The translations under genes and the position numbers were made by a program. The notes under the pieces were generated by a model. The model was not told the DNA's origin, ran no database searches, and saw only the letters and a list, made by a program, of their open reading frames with translations. DNA of 64,000 bases from Brachypodius melanocephalos (taxonomy: Eukaryota; Chordata; Aves; Passeriformes; Pycnonotidae), in the NCBI GenBank assembly GCA_013398615.1, contig VZSR01000245.1:1881234-1945233 (forward strand), in the 5' to 3' direction. Numbering within the stretch: the stretch's first letter is position 1; every line of letters begins with the position of its first letter. Shown here piece after piece: positions 12,201-22,337 of the stretch.

Positions 12201-12976
12201 TTTGTCTCTTTGCATAAACATGCTATTGTACAAGTGCTGAAGAGCAGGTAGATCTCATTCTTTCAGAAAGTACTGCTGGGTTTGCAAGTTCTTAGCAGAC
12301 TAGGAAGACAAGGTTGGACTTATTTCTGCATTTAATTTTTGTGGCAGAGCTTTCCTTTTTGGTGCATGCTGTGCTGACACACACCTTTTGCAAGCACTGA
12401 TGTGTAAGGTGGATGCAGCAAGTTCCCACCTGTGAAGTTAACAGATCTTGCAGGATTAGACCCAGGGCTTACTTCTGTACAGCATGGCAATAAACTGATG
12501 ATCATATCATTTGTGCATCTTGCTAAAGAGAGAAGAGCTGTTATTGTTCTCTCTCGGTTTTTTCTTTTCTTGCTGTGAGTTCTTAAATCTGTGCTGGTGA
12601 GACATGACCAAAGATGATGTGATTATAGCATGGCTCTCCTGTTTACATTCCATTTCGTTTCTTGAAGTTTCACCCAATCATGGCAAAACAACAGCACATG
12701 CAAAACTGAGTACTAAGTGTGTAACCTATTTGTAGAACGTGCCTGTACACAATGTATACTTCCAGTACTGCCTACATTCAAAATATGCCTCTATGGAAAA
12801 TTCTTTGTTATTTTACAGGGGGTATGAAGTCTAGCCTCTTGGAAATTTATAAGAAAAATCCTAAACATCATCAAAATGCATGGCCAAATCTTCCATGTTA
12901 AAGCGCTCCAGTGCAGCTGTAGAGACTGGCTCGGTATCTTATAAATGAGTCGATAACTTTGGTTTTTTCCCCCTAG

Positions 12977-13117
12977 GATGTAATTGGAAAAGCACTGCAG
13001 TATATTGGAACATATGGTGATCTGTGCAACACAGAGCAAGTTGTGGCTCTGATTGACGAGGAAATGTGTATCAACTGTGGCAAATGCTACATGACCTGTA
13101 ATGATTCTGGCTACCAG
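12977..13117 (+). CDS. DPYD: DPYD coding exon 22 (first C-terminal 4Fe-4S cysteine motif)
   Basis: The exon encodes 47 residues, from DVIGKALQYIGTYGDL to YMTCNDSGYQ. It is bounded by acceptor ccccctag and donor gtaaga and is phase 0 at both ends. It carries the ferredoxin motif CINCGKCYMTC (C-x2-C-x2-C-x3-C) at exon residues 31, 34, 37 and 41. By family knowledge these are Cys953, 956, 959 and 963 of the mammalian enzyme, in domain V, which passes electrons between the FAD and FMN sites. In bacterial-type ferredoxin folds the first three ligate one cluster and the fourth ligates the other. Exon residue 27 is Asp, equivalent to human Asp949, whose valine variant is a known low-activity allele. 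The sequence is strongly conserved apart from a few substitutions (for example YGDLCNTE). Confidence 0.98.
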
Positions 13118-15748
13118 GTAAGAGCACAGCTGTAATTAGCAGAAAGGCACGGTGAGTTATCATTCTGCTGCTGGGAAGAAAGAATTCACCTTCTGTTAAT
13201 GAGCAGGTGGTAAAAACAGATGCCTAAAATGTTGAATTCAAAGCCCATCATGCTCCCAGGCCCTGGCTCACAAGCCATGCTGGAACACAGCTGGTCCTGG
13301 GCTGCACAGACCAGGGCCCTGACTGCAACTGAGGCTCTTTTTAAGAGGAAGAAAATGAAGGAGCTCCAAGTTGAATGGCAGTAAATGTAGTCCTTGATGG
13401 TTTTCAGGTCCATGATGGAGAAAGGAAAGAACACATCCCTTCCCACCAAGGGGATGCAGAGAGACATGGGCTGGTCTTGCTGCCAAATGCTTTTTAAGAA
13501 ACCCTGTTCTTGTTCCTTCTGGGGTTTTGTTTTGATCTTGATTGAGTTACAAATCCTTTCTCCAGGATAACTGCCAGGGTTTTAGAGCAGCAGGTTGAAG
13601 CTTGCAGAAATCATTGTGACCAGAAAATGGCCCAATTTTGAGCTGAGGCTCCTGTTTGCAACAAAGTGTTCCTCTGATTGCTCAATATGGTAGCAAGTTG
13701 TATGAAATACATCAGCATGTCTAGGTGCCATTCCATGCCATGTCCACTGGAGCTGGTGGACTGGTCTGCAGTAAAAAAGACAGTACAGGAGGACTCATTT
13801 TCTTTCAGAAAATCAAAATATGGTCTAGCATAACTTCCATGGAATCCAATATACAGCAGGTAATAATTTCTACACAAATGTTTCCATACATATTAGTCTG
13901 AGAAGAGCTTGTCAAAACCAAACACTTTAATTGAACACCAAGTGTGCTCTGGATATCATGAGTTTTTGTTCATCTTTAATTCAGTCTAACCAATAATAGG
14001 TCTGATGACTTGAACGACATAAAGTCACAGAAAGAAGTATTCCATTGCAGATCAACTGAATTTGAAACAAGTGTGTCAGAGCAAAGGTTTTTTCTGACTG
14101 ATACAAGAAAATTAGTGGTGTATTTATATCAAAATAGATTACTACAGTAGCCTTTTAACTGTCTAAATTTCTTGTTGACATTGCAATCTTCACCTTTCCC
14201 CTTACATCAGATTTATCAAGAGAATTATATTTTTCATATAACCCTTAGAGAGGAAGAGATCGGGTTTAGATTTAAACCCAAATTTTATTTCCTGTAACTG
14301 GAAAAAAAAATCAGCACCAAAAGAACCAAAGTTTAAACCCCCAGAAGGTTTTCTAAGCACAAAAGGAGAATGCTATTTTCCTTATTTAATTAAGAAAAAT
14401 GAAAAGAAATTAATTGAACAGAATTGCAAAGGAATTCTTAATTGCAAATAAATCAACAACTCCCCTCACCTTCAAAGCAGCATCTGCTTTATGCTTCCTT
14501 CTTTTCAGAAATATCCGTGCTGCTCTACACAGCTGTCACCTTGTATGACTCCAACAGGAAAGCTTTCCTTAATTTAAAGTCAGCACTGTAGTCCTGACTT
14601 CCTCTCCCTCTTTGAACTCCCTTTCAAGATGTGCATTGTTGTTAGGGAGAGAGAAATAAAGGAGTCCTCCTTAAATACTCATGAGCCAGAGCTCTCTTTG
14701 TGCTCAAGCTAAAGTAAAGCTCAGAGATCCAGGGCAGTTACTACAGACTTTGTGCCCTTGCTGGTTGCTACAGCAACTTCTGTGCCTTCCTAGTACTGAA
14801 CCCCCAAATGCCTCAAATCTGCCTTAGGAGCCAACCTGCCTCAGCACCAGTACTTCCCATCACCTGCCTGCCTCCCCCAGATGCTGACAGTGGACAGGGA
14901 GATTTGCTGAGGCACTGCTTGTTTGCCAGAGTTCAACTTTCAGGCCTGATTTTCCCTCCTAAGCTCTTCAAAGTGGATATTCAGTGTTTCTGGTGCTTTT
15001 TAAATTTTTTTGCTTTTCCGGTCTTGCTTTTTAGATATCGACACTTTGCGGTTGTGTGATGCTTTCGTTTTTGCTTTTAATTGCCATTTCCATTATAGCA
15101 GGAGCTTCTATCATTGAGACTGCAACTGTTATTTCACATTCAAATACACTTACCACCCTAATTGGTAATGAGGATTCACTGCATGGAATGTGAGAACTAA
15201 AGCAAGCTCTGCCCACCCCATACTCTGATATTCCTTTCAAAGATTTGCAAAGGAAAGGAATCACACGAGGCACAATGAGCTGTGGGTTTTTTTCTCTGCT
15301 GTTTATTAAATTCGATTGTTTATGCTGTGCTGAAAGTAAAAGTCAGAAGAATGCCTTGTGATGGGCATTGTGCTGAAGCTGTACAGGTGTGGTCTGGTGT
15401 CTCCTGTAAACCAACAACCCCAGCACGTTGCTATCTTAGGAAATATTTCCATCAAGGAGAAATACCCTCTAGGAGTTTAAATATCATGGAGCAAAGTCGT
15501 CCTTTTGTAACCAGCCCTTGTGGCCCGTGAGCTTTTGCTGAGGTGTAATTTGGCCCACCTCTCTAATTTCAGTGTCTGGAGAGGGGTTTTTTTTTGTTCC
15601 CTGCCAGTGGAACAGTTGCTATAGCTGCAGTGCAGAATCACACCAAGATGTCTCCAAGTGCTGTAGCGGAGGAAACGCAGGCACCAGAACGGGAGCGATC
15701 GTGACCTTTCCCGTGCGCGCCATCAATAATGTTTGTTCCCGGTTGCAG
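13118..15748 (+). other. DPYD: DPYD intron 22 (2,631 bp)
   Basis: The intron runs from donor gtaaga to acceptor ggttgcag ending at 15748. Most of it is AT-rich and contains nothing I recognise apart from an X-box-like motif at 14764-14777. Its last 90 bases (about 15660-15748) become unusually CpG-rich (gcgatcg, gtgcgcgcc) and grade into the CpG-rich terminal exon. The frame of the last exon is open upstream to 15572, but retention from exon 22 would hit a stop five codons after the donor. Confidence 0.93.
14764..14777. promoter_or_regulatory. RFX-type X-box candidate
   Basis: The sequence GTTGCTACAGCAAC has two inverted GTTGCT half-sites separated by two bases. It fits the general RFX family X-box (GTTRCC-N0-3-RGYAAC), with T in place of the second C of the left half. 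The match is sequence-only; occupancy is unknown. It lies in intron 22, about 1 kb upstream of the terminal exon. Confidence 0.4.
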
Positions 15749-15919
15749 GCTATCCAGTTTGATCCCGAAACCCACCTGCCCACGGTTACTGACAGCTGCA
15801 CAGGCTGCACCCTGTGCCTCAGCGTGTGCCCTGTCATCGACTGCATCCGCATGGTTTCCAGGACAACCCCCTACGAGCCCAAGCGCGGGCTGCCCTTGGC
15901 CGTGAACCCCGCGCGCTGA
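15749..15919 (+). CDS. DPYD: DPYD terminal coding exon 23 (second 4Fe-4S motif, stop codon)
   Basis: The exon encodes 56 residues, starting AIQFDPETHLPTVTDS and ending PLAVNPAR, then TGA at 15917-15919. The second ferredoxin motif CTGCTLCLSVCP (C-x2-C-x2-C-x3-C-P) is at exon residues 17, 20, 23 and 27, equivalent to mammalian Cys986, 989, 992 and 996. The distance from the first motif is 33 residues, exactly the mammalian spacing, and anchoring on it places the last residue at 1025, the usual length. The segment after the motif (MVSRTTPYEPKRGLPL) is nearly invariant. The extreme C-terminus is NPAR where I recall NPVC in mammals. The exon is much richer in G+C and CpG than the surrounding introns. 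Confidence 0.98.
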   Translation, partial: AIQFDPETHLPTVTDSCTGCTLCLSVCPVIDCIRMVSRTTPYEPKRGLPLAVNPAR

Positions 15920-17175
15920 GGCGCCCGGCCCCGCGGCTGACGGGAGCCCCACGCCTGTTTGATGCAATTGATTCGCTTTCTAATTAGTCCTTGCAAATCC
16001 ACCCCTATAAAAAATGTAATGCTGATAGCTGTTACAGCGAGCGCTGCTTTCCAGTTGCTGGTTTTTGTGACAATTAAGTTCTGAAATTACGGAAAGGTGG
16101 TCGCGGCTCTCGGCTGTCCGCTATTTGAAGTGTAACTTTCTTGTTACAATTCATGCCGTGATTTCAAAACTTCTCTGTGGACTCTTTAATCTCTGTGTAT
16201 TTTCTGGCTGGAAATATAATTAAGAAAGCATTTTTAATGAACTACAAATCAATGTACAAGCTAACTGTTTTCAAGGAGAGCATTTTGTAATTAAACATTA
16301 CATTTAGTTTTAAAAGAGTTTCTTAGAAGATGTAATTAACTACATAGCATTCAAACAAAGCGATGTGGCTTCTATTTTTCTATAGACAGAAATGAAAGGG
16401 AGTTTAAAATAGGATTTAAGAACTGGATTAATCGCTTTCAACTACTACAACATATGGTGGTGTATTTTTATAATCCTTTCTAATTCTTTTTCACACTAGT
16501 CACTTTATAGAATAAATTTGCTTTGCACTGACACATGCTGGACTCTTCAGATTTGTGTGTTGGATGGGTGGTTTGATCATTACTTTCGCCCCTCAGTGAA
16601 CACTTGTAACATCTCTGCAAACAGTTAAAATGGCTTATTAGGAAGTCCAGGTTGCGTTTCAGGATTCTGAGCAGCGACAACATTTTTTGCTCCAAGCTCA
16701 TCCTCTAAATAACTTTCTAATTGTGCCAGTTAATGTTGCAGAATGTACACGTTTCAGGTCAGAGATCTGATTGTGTGCAAACGGACCACACACCCTGCAG
16801 GCTGCATTTGCCAAACACAGACACACAGGGCAAACTGGAAAGGTGATTTTCCCCAGTGCTGTGTGTAATTCTAGCAGTTTCACAGCCAGAAATAAATACA
16901 GATTCATCTGTCTTACTAAACAATATCTCAATTTTAATCCATTTTTCACTCACAGTAGGAACTTTCTAATATGAACATATTGCTGTCTGCTTTACTCCAC
17001 TTAAGAATATAAAGCCTTTAGTTTCATAACAATAATAAATGATCTATCAGTTCAATTTATTATGCCATATATTGTGAGCAGCAAAAGCTTTGATTAAAAA
17101 GATACCCTGGTTTCTGTTTCTTGATTTATAAATTGAACACTGAATTATAAATAAATGTTGAAACCAACTTGGGTT
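15920..17175 (+). other. DPYD: DPYD 3' untranslated region (approximate end)
   Basis: About 1.25 kb of AT-rich non-coding sequence follows the stop codon. Candidate poly(A) signals are ATTAAA at 16290 and AATAAA at 16511, 16891, 17034 and 17150. The last is the strongest because it is followed by a GT-rich element (gggtttgtttgtgattttt). The length resembles the roughly 1.2 kb UTR I recall for mammalian DPYD. The true cleavage site needs transcript data, and shorter isoforms using the earlier signals are possible. Confidence 0.7.
17150..17155 (+). promoter_or_regulatory. DPYD: Best candidate DPYD polyadenylation signal
   Basis: A canonical AATAAA sits in attataaataaatgttg, followed 15-40 bases later by a T/GT-rich downstream element. 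It is the last of five candidate hexamers in the first 1.3 kb after the stop codon. The choice is based on the downstream element and on expected UTR length. Confidence 0.6.
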
Positions 17176-19164
17176 TGTTTGTGATTTTTCTTTTCGCATT
17201 TACTAGACAGATTTTCTTTGTAGAGTCTTGTCAGTTGGTGTTTCATGATCTCTAAGATTCACTCCAGGAACCTTTAATGAGTTAATTCACATGTACATTA
17301 TTCCATTGATTGCCTACAGTGCAGAATGTATCATGCTCTTTGCCCCTCTCTGGCACCTCTTTGTCTGCCTGTGACTTGCCTTCCTCTTGCCTCCCTTCCC
17401 CACACACACAGGGTGCACACATTTGTAAATCTGAACATTTTCAAGTGTCATTTCATTTAGTGTCCTGGCTCTACCAATACTGTTTTGCTGGTGCTTTGGG
17501 CTTGCTTGGCAGCCTCAAGTCCAGTGTCTCCACTAGTAGTTTTCATATTTTAATTTTCCTATTTATCATTGTGGATTTTTCAGACTCAGATGAACAGGAA
17601 CAGACAGTCATACTGCTTTGAAAATATTTGCTTGCGACTTCTTTAAAGCTCACAGTAGTTTCTTATCTTACATGAGCTGCTGTGGACTCACAGGAAGAAC
17701 AAATTGTTTTGTGAATGTCAGTGACAAAGTTTGGAGAGTCTCTGCATGTAGTGCTTGTCCCTCTGCTGAGGAGCTGCCTTAGAGGCAGCATGCCCTTGAG
17801 TGGGGCAGAAAAAGACATCAAAATCAGATGGTCTGGAAGTAGCGTTTTATGTTCTCAGACAGCAGATGCAAGGAGAAGTAGCTGTCTTCTCCCAGGCTGT
17901 CACCATGTACTTCTTATTCCCCATCCTGCCTGCCACAAGCCCTGTGGGTGAGCAGTGCTGTGTCACCTGTGGCTGGGCAGGACAGCCTCTCCAGATCTTT
18001 TGTTCCTGCAGCCCCAGACCCAATTATCTTACTGTCCTCAAGGTACCACCTCTGGTGGTGTGGCTTCTTTTACATACAAGACAGTGCCAAGAGACCTAGT
18101 CTAAGTATCTAAGCACAGGTACCTGCTGAAGTTAGCAGCAAAATCAGAGCTTTTCCAAGAATATTCAATAGTCAGAGGACATTCAGCATTCTGCAGGAGC
18201 TATAAAGTAATCCCTGCAGAAGTAAAGGCATTCTTTGTGAATCAAGACTCTGATTTGTTTACTGAAGAAGGAATAATGGGTTATGTTATAGAGGCCTTTT
18301 TCTTACTACCCACCCTCTGCCCCGCTCTTGTTCTGTCTAGTCAGTTAACAGTTTCAGGAAATGCATTCCTGAATTGATTTGTTTCTAACTCTGACAGTTG
18401 GCAATAAATCTGTGTGTTGCAGGAACTCAGAGAAACAGCCACATTAGGTCTCCTGCAGGAATGTCTGAAGTCATCAGGGTAAGGTGGGGTGCAAGCAGGC
18501 AGGGCAGAGAGCCACAAAGGACACATTCCTGGGGTTTATATGTTTCTCACATTGGTCATGGGGAATCATCCCATTTAGTGCATTTAAGAGCCAAGGGAAA
18601 AAATTAGAAAAATCTGGTCTAGTCTGCAAATTCTGTAGCCAGTTATTAAAAAAGAGATATGAATTTTCAAAGTGTAAGAGGTTCCAAATTAAGCTCATAT
18701 ATTTCAGTGATTTCGTTGCACATTTAAGGAATTATGTATTATTAAAGAGACGATGGTTGACATCCTCCAACCCTAACCCTTGCAGTTTTTAGACATGTTG
18801 TGCTATTGATTATTATTATAAAATACCATAAACTATATTTGACAAATTAAATTATGATAGAAGTGCCATAGTTCATCCTCTGGTAGCACATTCTTATTCA
18901 TATCATATTCCTGAACAGAAAATGCTCCCCATGTTTAGTGGATGCTCTGGAGGCCAAAAATTACTGCCAAATATGCTTGTGTGAATCCCAATGCACCCAA
19001 CATGTTCACTGGAAAAAAGAGATGTTTTGCCTCACTAACAGACTATACAGGCAGTTTGGGTTTTGGCCTCTAGGATGAACTGACAAAATATTTCCAAGGC
19101 ACTGGATTGGCAACATCAATAGACACATTTAAAAAATCACACAGAACTTTTAAAATACATAATT

Positions 19165-19290
19165 TCCTGATGGAATGTTAATTTGTATCAGGAATATTTT
19201 ATCAGGAATATTAATTCCTGAAGGAATATTAATTTGTATCAGGAATATTTTATCAGGAATATTAATTCCTGATGGAATATTAATTTGACC
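19165..19290. repeat. 51-bp tandem repeat with internal hairpins (about 2.4 copies)
   Basis: The phrase tcctga(t/a)ggaat recurs at 19165, 19216 and 19267, a period of exactly 51 bases. Each unit also contains inverted arms. The clearest is ATCAGGAAT (19252-19260), spacer ATTA, then ATTCCTGAT (19265-19273). Because 51 is a multiple of three, the - strand shows a 61-residue frame repeating the phrase INIPSGINIPDKIFLIQ. I regard that frame as a by-product of the repeat. Confidence 0.9.
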
Positions 19291-22200
19291 TCGTAGCAAA
19301 ATTAAAAGTAGTCTCTGCAGGAATCTGTTGGGCATCCTGTGTGTCCAGTGTTGAAGCCCTGCACGTGTATACTGCTCTCTGCTTGGATCCTTTACCAGTT
19401 GCTAGAGGAAGCCTTTTTAGCAGCCATACAATTCACAAAATCTGGCAGGAGCAAAATGTAAGTTACCCTCCTAGAACTGCTGCTTCCCTTTGTTGTGTCC
19501 TGGTGGACACAGAGCTGTGGGAGAGGTGACTTGGCAGCCACAGAGTGGCTCAGTGTCATTTCTACAGCCTCCCCACCTTCCAGTGCCTGCTACTGTCACC
19601 TTTGGCTCCTCCAGCTTTGTTGTCTTTAAGCCTTTTATCTCAAGGTGGCAAAAGCAAGTGCTAGATTCAAGGCAAATTATCCAAACCCCAGCTGAGTGCC
19701 ATCAACCTCATGCCTCATAAAACCACTTTGTTTAACACAATCCAAGACTATAGCCTTAGAAGTAAAATGTTAAGCATAGATATTTCCTATCAAGGAGATC
19801 TTGCCAATGCACTCTGTATGTACATTTTATTATTTATCTACTGTAACATCGGGTTGGACATGTTGTTAAAATTTCATAGCTTTCAACGATTCCTAGTAGA
19901 AAATATTTTTTAGATAAAATATTTATTTTTATTGGCGGAGGTTTCACTTCACCAGGCAGCTCCACTCCTTTGATGAACTGTGGAAGATAGGTTTTCATTG
20001 GCAACATCTGGCAACCTGGCAGACACTCTCAGCAGCTGGATTGGTAACTTCAGAGTTGCTTCTGGGTCTTTCATGTAATTAGTCTGCTTATGGGCCATCT
20101 GGGTTGCTTTGTTTTTGTGGTTGCCATTTCCTTTCTTTTCTCAGAAATTAATCTTTCCAGTTGTTACTCTGGGAGATCAATTTTTAATAACTCTTTTTCA
20201 GGTTAGTCTGCTGGATCTTATGCAAACATCCACACTGGCCTTGCCCAGGAGCAGAGCTCCTGCTTTTATCCCTTCTTTCTCAGAGGTCTGAATCTGCCCA
20301 TTGTGATTTTTGTGATGTGGGAGCAGATCTTCTCATTGCTATCAAGCAGTGAAGCTGGAGGTCAACTTGGCAAGTGGACACCTAGCACCTCTGCACAAAG
20401 GAAGCCCTAAATCCAAATCTTAACAGTAAACACACACATGCACTCTCCCCTTCTAGCTTAAGCACACTAAAGTTACCATGAGGAAACGCAATTGTTCCTT
20501 TTCTGTAAAAGAACTGCAAGTTATTAATGTTTCCCATGGCACACCTAGGTGGATGCTGGGGCAGTGTGTGGGGGTTAGCTTGGACTCAGCCCTGAGCAGA
20601 GCAAAGTCCTTTCTGCTGTGGCTCAGCAGCTGAACGCTGCAGCCCTTCAGTTTATCTACCCCTTGACAAATGCTAAAAAACCTCTGAACTATTGGGGTTT
20701 CTTGTGGTGCTGTAGAAATACCAGCCCACCTAAGTAGCCTCAGCACTGCAGGGCAATAGCTGCAGGAAGATTCTTCTGGGCAGGGCTTTCTCTGCAGGGC
20801 CACTGCAGCATCACCTTCTAGAGGTGGAGGTTACACACAACTCATCTGTCTGCACTGCATGGGCCTTTCCACACAGATTGCCAACCAGGACCCTTAAGGG
20901 CAGCAGTTTAAAGCTGTTTCCCATTTGGTTTTGAGGTACTGTGTAAGGTTCAGGAGAATCTTGATAAATGATTTTCATACGAGTTGACTAAAACAAGTGG
21001 CAACCACTGATCTATCTGCCTTGTCTTTTTGTAAGTCCAAACATTTTACCCCAGCATAGTGATAGAGTTAACGTTGCTGCTCAGTGTTCCTGCCTCCAGT
21101 GATGAGCTCTCCTTTATTGCATTTCAGCAAGAGGCAAGCAGTGTCAAATGCCTCCTGTCGCCAGCTCACACTCACAATTGCTGATTAGAAGCACGTGCCA
21201 CTGACTGGAGCTAATTATCATCCTAGAGGACGTTGTTCTCACCTGTTTAGTCTAGAGACTACTTACCATCACAGCTTTTACTTCTGCCTGTTGCAGACAG
21301 TTTTAGGCCTCAGCACTGAAAGCTTCATGTTCAATTGTTGAGAAATTAAGTTTCTCAGGAACACAACTGCCAATGTCATGCAAAACAGATGGCCTGCAGA
21401 TAAAAGTCACCCATGTTGCTTGTGCAGGTGTATGAGGCTGAATTTTGTAGGTCTGAGTTCAACAAGGGGAGCCAGTGAATTCTGTTTCTCCTGTGGGTTT
21501 GCTGCCTTGACTTGTGTTTGTCACAGGCAGAGTGAGTGACGTGGGGTTTGATAAATCTCACTGTCACAAAAGGGAGCCAAAGGAATGGAAGTGGTCCTGT
21601 GCTTGGTGAAGGGCTCCAGCCTGGAGGGTGAAAGCACTGGGGCTGGGCAGCACCGTGACCCTCCCCAGCAGCTCCTTTCCCAGGGAAGCCTGGTTGTGCA
21701 GGGGTGCCCCAAGCTCCTCTGAAGGGCAGAGTGGACGCTCCTCTTTCCTTTGCATAGGCTTCAGTAATTACAGTCTGCTCTCTGCCTCTTGGCAAGACCA
21801 TGCGTCACCCTGTCCATGGCCTCCATGTTAAACAAAAGCAAGCACTGCAGGATTCCTCACCGAAACCTGACGGAATTATTATTCTTAATCGAAATCACAT
21901 GAAATGCAGGTGAAAAGAACATAAAGTCCATTTTCCAAAAGGTGAAATGGCTGTCAGGATGGTGTCTGGCTAGTGCTGCAGTGGTTGCCCCTGGCTGTAG
22001 GAGCTGCCCATTGTAACACATTTGCTGCTTCACCATCACAGCAGAGCAGCCTCGTTAAAGCATCCCACACTGCACTCTGTGGATCCTTTGGTATAACTGT
22101 GCATAGGTAAACCCTTCCATAAGTTTTATGAGGTGCCAACGCATATGCTGGTTTGTGCTACCAGCCTATTTATTGCATTAGCTTCAGGATTTGATGCAAA

Positions 22201-22323
22201 AGCTGGTGATATTGAAAATACACATCACTTCTATTGTGCCTAAGAAAATCAGCTTTAGAATTTGAGAGACCTTGTATCTGGCATTATGTATGGCCCTTTA
22301 GCTTTTTAGCATGGCTGTTGCTT

Positions 22324-22337
22324 GTTGCTATAGCAAC
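22324..22337. promoter_or_regulatory. Perfectly palindromic RFX-type X-box
   Basis: GTTGCTATAGCAAC is its own reverse complement and matches the inverted half-site layout of RFX X-boxes (canonical GTTGCCATGGCAAC differs only in the central bases). It lies in an AT-rich block about 5 kb beyond the predicted DPYD poly(A) site. Function is inferred from motif only. Confidence 0.5.

Larger units (their letters stand above)
3887..12976 (+). other. DPYD: DPYD intron 21 (9,090 bp)
   Basis: The intron runs from donor gtaaca at 3887 to acceptor ccccctag ending at 12976. It is mostly AT-rich unique sequence. Recognisable contents are a CR1-like piece on the + strand (about 5640-6210), a 231-nt homopyrimidine tract (7329-7559), a CR1 piece on the - strand (about 7705-8480) and a CR1 3' tail on the + strand (about 9138-9266). 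A purine-rich stretch with a long A-run lies at about 5210-5420. From 9270 to 12976 I see no recognisable element. If the intron were retained, the exon 21 frame would stay open to a stop at 4025-4027. Confidence 0.93.
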
